64,000 nt of DNA, from assembly GCA_009739215.1 (NCBI GenBank), contig VSJF01000002.1:806001-870000 (forward strand). The letters are read 5' to 3'. The notes under the pieces were generated by a model. The model searched no databases, was not told where the DNA came from, and saw only the letters and a list, made by a program, of their open reading frames with translations. Position numbers and translations under genes: made by a program. Every line of letters begins with the position of its first letter. Positions within the stretch are counted from its first letter, which is position 1. The stretch comes from Floccularia luteovirens. Its lineage: Eukaryota > Basidiomycota > Agaricomycetes > Agaricales > Squamanitaceae. Shown here piece by piece: positions 61,829 through 64,000 of this stretch.

Positions 61829-62369
61829 CCTCCTTCCTTTTGACAATGGAGAATGATAGTATTAGCTAGTGGTGTGCAGAAGCGGATTTGCAAAACTAAC
61901 TATGCATGGATTTTGGGCGGCTGTCGAAAGGTTCCTGTAAGATTGGAAGTTCTGGAGATGAAGAAGTCCGCTTGCGCATCATTTTTGCCAGATAGAGGAG
62001 TAGAAGAAGTTAAAGAGTGTAAATGTAGGTTAACGTTACGTTGTATGTATAATTTGCAGGCTTGATGTCAGCATAGGTTTAGTGAGAGTAGTAAATATTA
62101 CAGTAGCGTGTCAATTCAATTGCCCAGGACATGTGGTCGTTGATCCGAATAATAACCTTTATTTCTTCACTCCAAGACGATGGCCACACACTCTCATTTC
62201 TCTATAATCACAAAGGGCTTATGCCACAGTCAATTGTTAATGAATGAAAGCACTGCCTAGGCCTGCTTGCCAACACGTTTTCAGATGTATATTCGCCCAT
62301 TGAGCCTTGTGTGTTGTTCACAACAAGTTGGGTGCCACCATTTCTAGCTTGGTGGTTAAACTTCACTCG
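61829..62369. other. Divergent promoter region (GH47 / BTB protein)
   Basis: 541 bp between divergent starts. No gene recognised. Confidence 0.5.
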
Positions 62370-63240
62370 ATGCCCGCTCTACTATCCCAGACAGAGCCCT
62401 CAGTCGTTCGTACAGAGATACAGAACGACAAAGTCTTTCAACAGCCGGCTGGAAGGCCATGCAAGCATGAGGAATACTATATGCCAGATGGAACAATTGT
62501 TATAAAAGTGAGTATACTCCTCGCAGCAATCAAATTGTCTCAAACGACTTATCAGGTAGAAAATACGCTCTTCAAACTTGATTTATCTGTACTTCACAAA
62601 GAATCCGAAATACTACGACTAATCGTCCCGCCGGTATATTCTGGTTCGACAAAATTACTCATTTTCAGCGACGAACGGCCTTTCGTCCTTCACGAAGTCA
62701 CTGTCACTGATTTCGTGCGCTTGCTCTGGGTGATTTTTACCTCGTACGTTCTTCAATAGTCAAAATGCGAATGTCAATCTTGACCTAGGTTCTGACATCT
62801 TTAGCGACATATCGCCGAGGCAACCAATTACAGTTGAGGAGTGGCTCTCCGTTCTCAAACTTGCCACTCGTTTCCAGATGGAAGCCGTCCGTTCGCTTGC
62901 TGCTGCGCGCTTACACACTCTGCCTGTGGATCCTGTAAGAAAGGTAGCTATATGGGACGAATATAAGCTCGATCCAAATCTTCTCATTTCTTCATATGTT
63001 GCTCTATGTCTACGTGCAGAACCACTCACACTGGGTATGACCATGAGCTTAGGATTGAAAAAGTTCACACAGGTAGCTGCTGCAAGGGACATCTATCGGC
63101 AGCGGATAGGACATAGAGAAGGGTGTTGCATGAATGAAGTAGGAAAGGGAAAACGGGAGATCGCGGAGGAGATTGTAACAATGGTTTTTGCAACTCCAAA
63201 AATTAATGTAAAACATAAGAAGCCACCAATTCGTTTATAA
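62370..63240 (+). CDS. BTB/POZ domain protein, 253 aa
   Basis: Three exons: 62370-62507, 62556-62743, 62805-63240 (762 bp). The start MPALLSQTEPSVV was preferred to an earlier in-frame ATG at 62307 because the extension looks non-coding. The BTB fold is recognisable: YYMPDGTIVIKVENTLFKLDLSVLHKESEILR, then DERPFVLHEVTVTDFVRLLWVI. The fungal-type extension ITVEEWLSVLKLATRFQMEAVRSLAAARL follows, and a polar C-terminus ends in a basic stretch. This family is greatly expanded in mushroom-forming fungi and its members lack known functions beyond protein interaction. The second intron has an alternative acceptor that would give 45 bp; the 61 bp version keeps the family frame. Confidence 0.85.
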
Positions 63241-63364
63241 TATTCTGATGTTCCGAGTGTATATCCTCCTCTGGGAGACAGGAATGTGATACTTTCAAAT
63301 GATTTTTCCCTCATGAGAGCTAAGTATGAGTTGAGTGGTGGTAAACTCTACGCGATAGTTACAT

Positions 63365-64000
63365 TTAGCCCCTTTTAAGCCGTACAAGCCAGTCACCCAA
63401 TATTTGAAACGTTCCGAGGCGGACAGGATGCACTACTTCTTTAATAAACGCGCTCGATCCTGTAACCTCTCCCACCTGCGGTTTGGACCATCTCCTTACA
63501 GAATTAACCAACTTTGTCTCAAACCAGCGCATGACCATTGACTCTCGTTCCCATACACCCGTTGTCAAAATTGCGAGCGGTCCGTTTACACCCGCCCCGG
63601 ATTCCTGTAAGGTCTCTCTTTCGGTGGTCACCGTCCCGTCTTTTTCAAAAGCACATGACAGTGTCATTTTGAAGAAGCCACGCGAGTCTTTCTGGTTGCG
63701 CAACCGCAAGCGATTCGCTAGTACCACATCCGTGAAAACACGGTCCCCTATGATGATAAGTTCGTTGGGATAGATGGGGGATTTTAAAGAAGAGAAATAT
63801 GATTGAATGGAGGATATGCAGGAGTATGCAGGTTTGAATGATGCATGTTGTAGTACGGGTGCTTGGAGGTGGTAAGATACAGATTCAGACTTCGCGGGAA
63901 TATCAGCATTGCATGGAGGTAGGAGATGATTAAACGCACTTGTATGCCACCTGCATCGAGATACGTGCCTGCAGAGTTACTGACGATGAGGACGTTTCCA
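63365..64000 (-). CDS. GEP4: Mitochondrial PGP phosphatase Gep4-like (partial, 5' part beyond the window)
   Basis: Exons 64000-63940 and 63889-63365, joined by a 50 bp intron in phase 0; the start lies beyond the right edge. Visible HAD-phosphatase features: LIVSNSAGTYLD (motif II-like, SNSAG) and IGDRVFTDVVLANRL (motif IV). KPAYSCISSIQSYF precedes motif IV as in Gep4. The C-terminal part reads PLAILTTGVWERESMVMRWFE. Gep4 dephosphorylates phosphatidylglycerophosphate in cardiolipin synthesis at the inner mitochondrial membrane. Motif I (DxDxT) must lie outside the window. Confidence 0.88.

Overview
The window looks like chromosomal DNA of a mushroom-forming basidiomycete (Agaricomycetes). Genes sit on both strands, are closely packed and are cut by many short introns (mostly 47-65 bp, GT-AG, many with GTGAG, GTAAG or GTGCG donors). 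Several reconstructed proteins are of basidiomycete type: the multi-pass membrane protein, the FAD oxidoreductase, the CHY zinc-finger protein and the BTB protein. There are no bacterial operons, Shine-Dalgarno sites, CRISPR arrays or recognisable transposons. Most genes were rebuilt by hand from splice sites. Where exon coordinates are listed, exon phases and lengths were checked to close on a stop codon; other genes have only outer limits.

Layout. 0-6.3 kb: 3' end of an unknown gene (+), CHY zinc-finger protein (-), secreted GH30 glycanase (-), 13-exon membrane protein (-). 6.3-12.9 kb: Yar1-like ankyrin protein (+), a 2.5 kb gene-poor stretch, then an FAD-binding oxidoreductase (+) with a ~200-residue disordered insertion. 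12.9-21.2 kb: RhoGEF-BAR-SH3 protein (-) and a PMR1-type Golgi Ca2+/Mn2+ ATPase (-). 21.9-24.2 kb: aldo-keto reductase (+), then two convergent, apparently identical U1 snRNA genes on the arms of a ~290 bp inverted repeat. 24.4-33 kb: Efg1 (-) and Elp1 (+) diverging from a 169 bp spacer, then a GH79 glucuronidase (-). 34.4-42 kb: F-BAR/SH3 protein (+), an unidentified helical protein (+), Cwc15 (+), RNA pseudouridine synthase of the Rib2/Pus9 group (-). 42-46.2 kb: gene-poor. 46.2-56 kb: MOCOS-like class-V aminotransferase (+) carrying an apparent one-base frameshift, Uso1/p115 tether (+), Dal5-like MFS permease (+), unknown disordered protein (+). 57-64 kb: GH28 polygalacturonase (-), GH47 mannosidase (-), BTB/POZ protein (+), and the 3' part of a GEP4-type PGP phosphatase (-) running off the right edge.

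How the genes fit together. Most are housekeeping: secretion (PMR1, Uso1, GH47), RNA and ribosome biology (U1, Cwc15, Efg1, Yar1, Elp1, Pus9/Rib2) and polarity or membrane shaping (RhoGEF-BAR-SH3, F-BAR-SH3). A second theme is plant cell-wall breakdown. The GH30 (endo-1,6-galactanase type), GH79 (glucuronidase type) and GH28 enzymes act on arabinogalactan and pectin, and the Dal5-like permease may import small organic anions. The most unusual item is the U1 snRNA inverted pair. The frameshift in the MOCOS-like gene, a GC-AG intron, a stop-codon-only exon and a 15 bp microexon in the GH28 active-site motif also merit checking.
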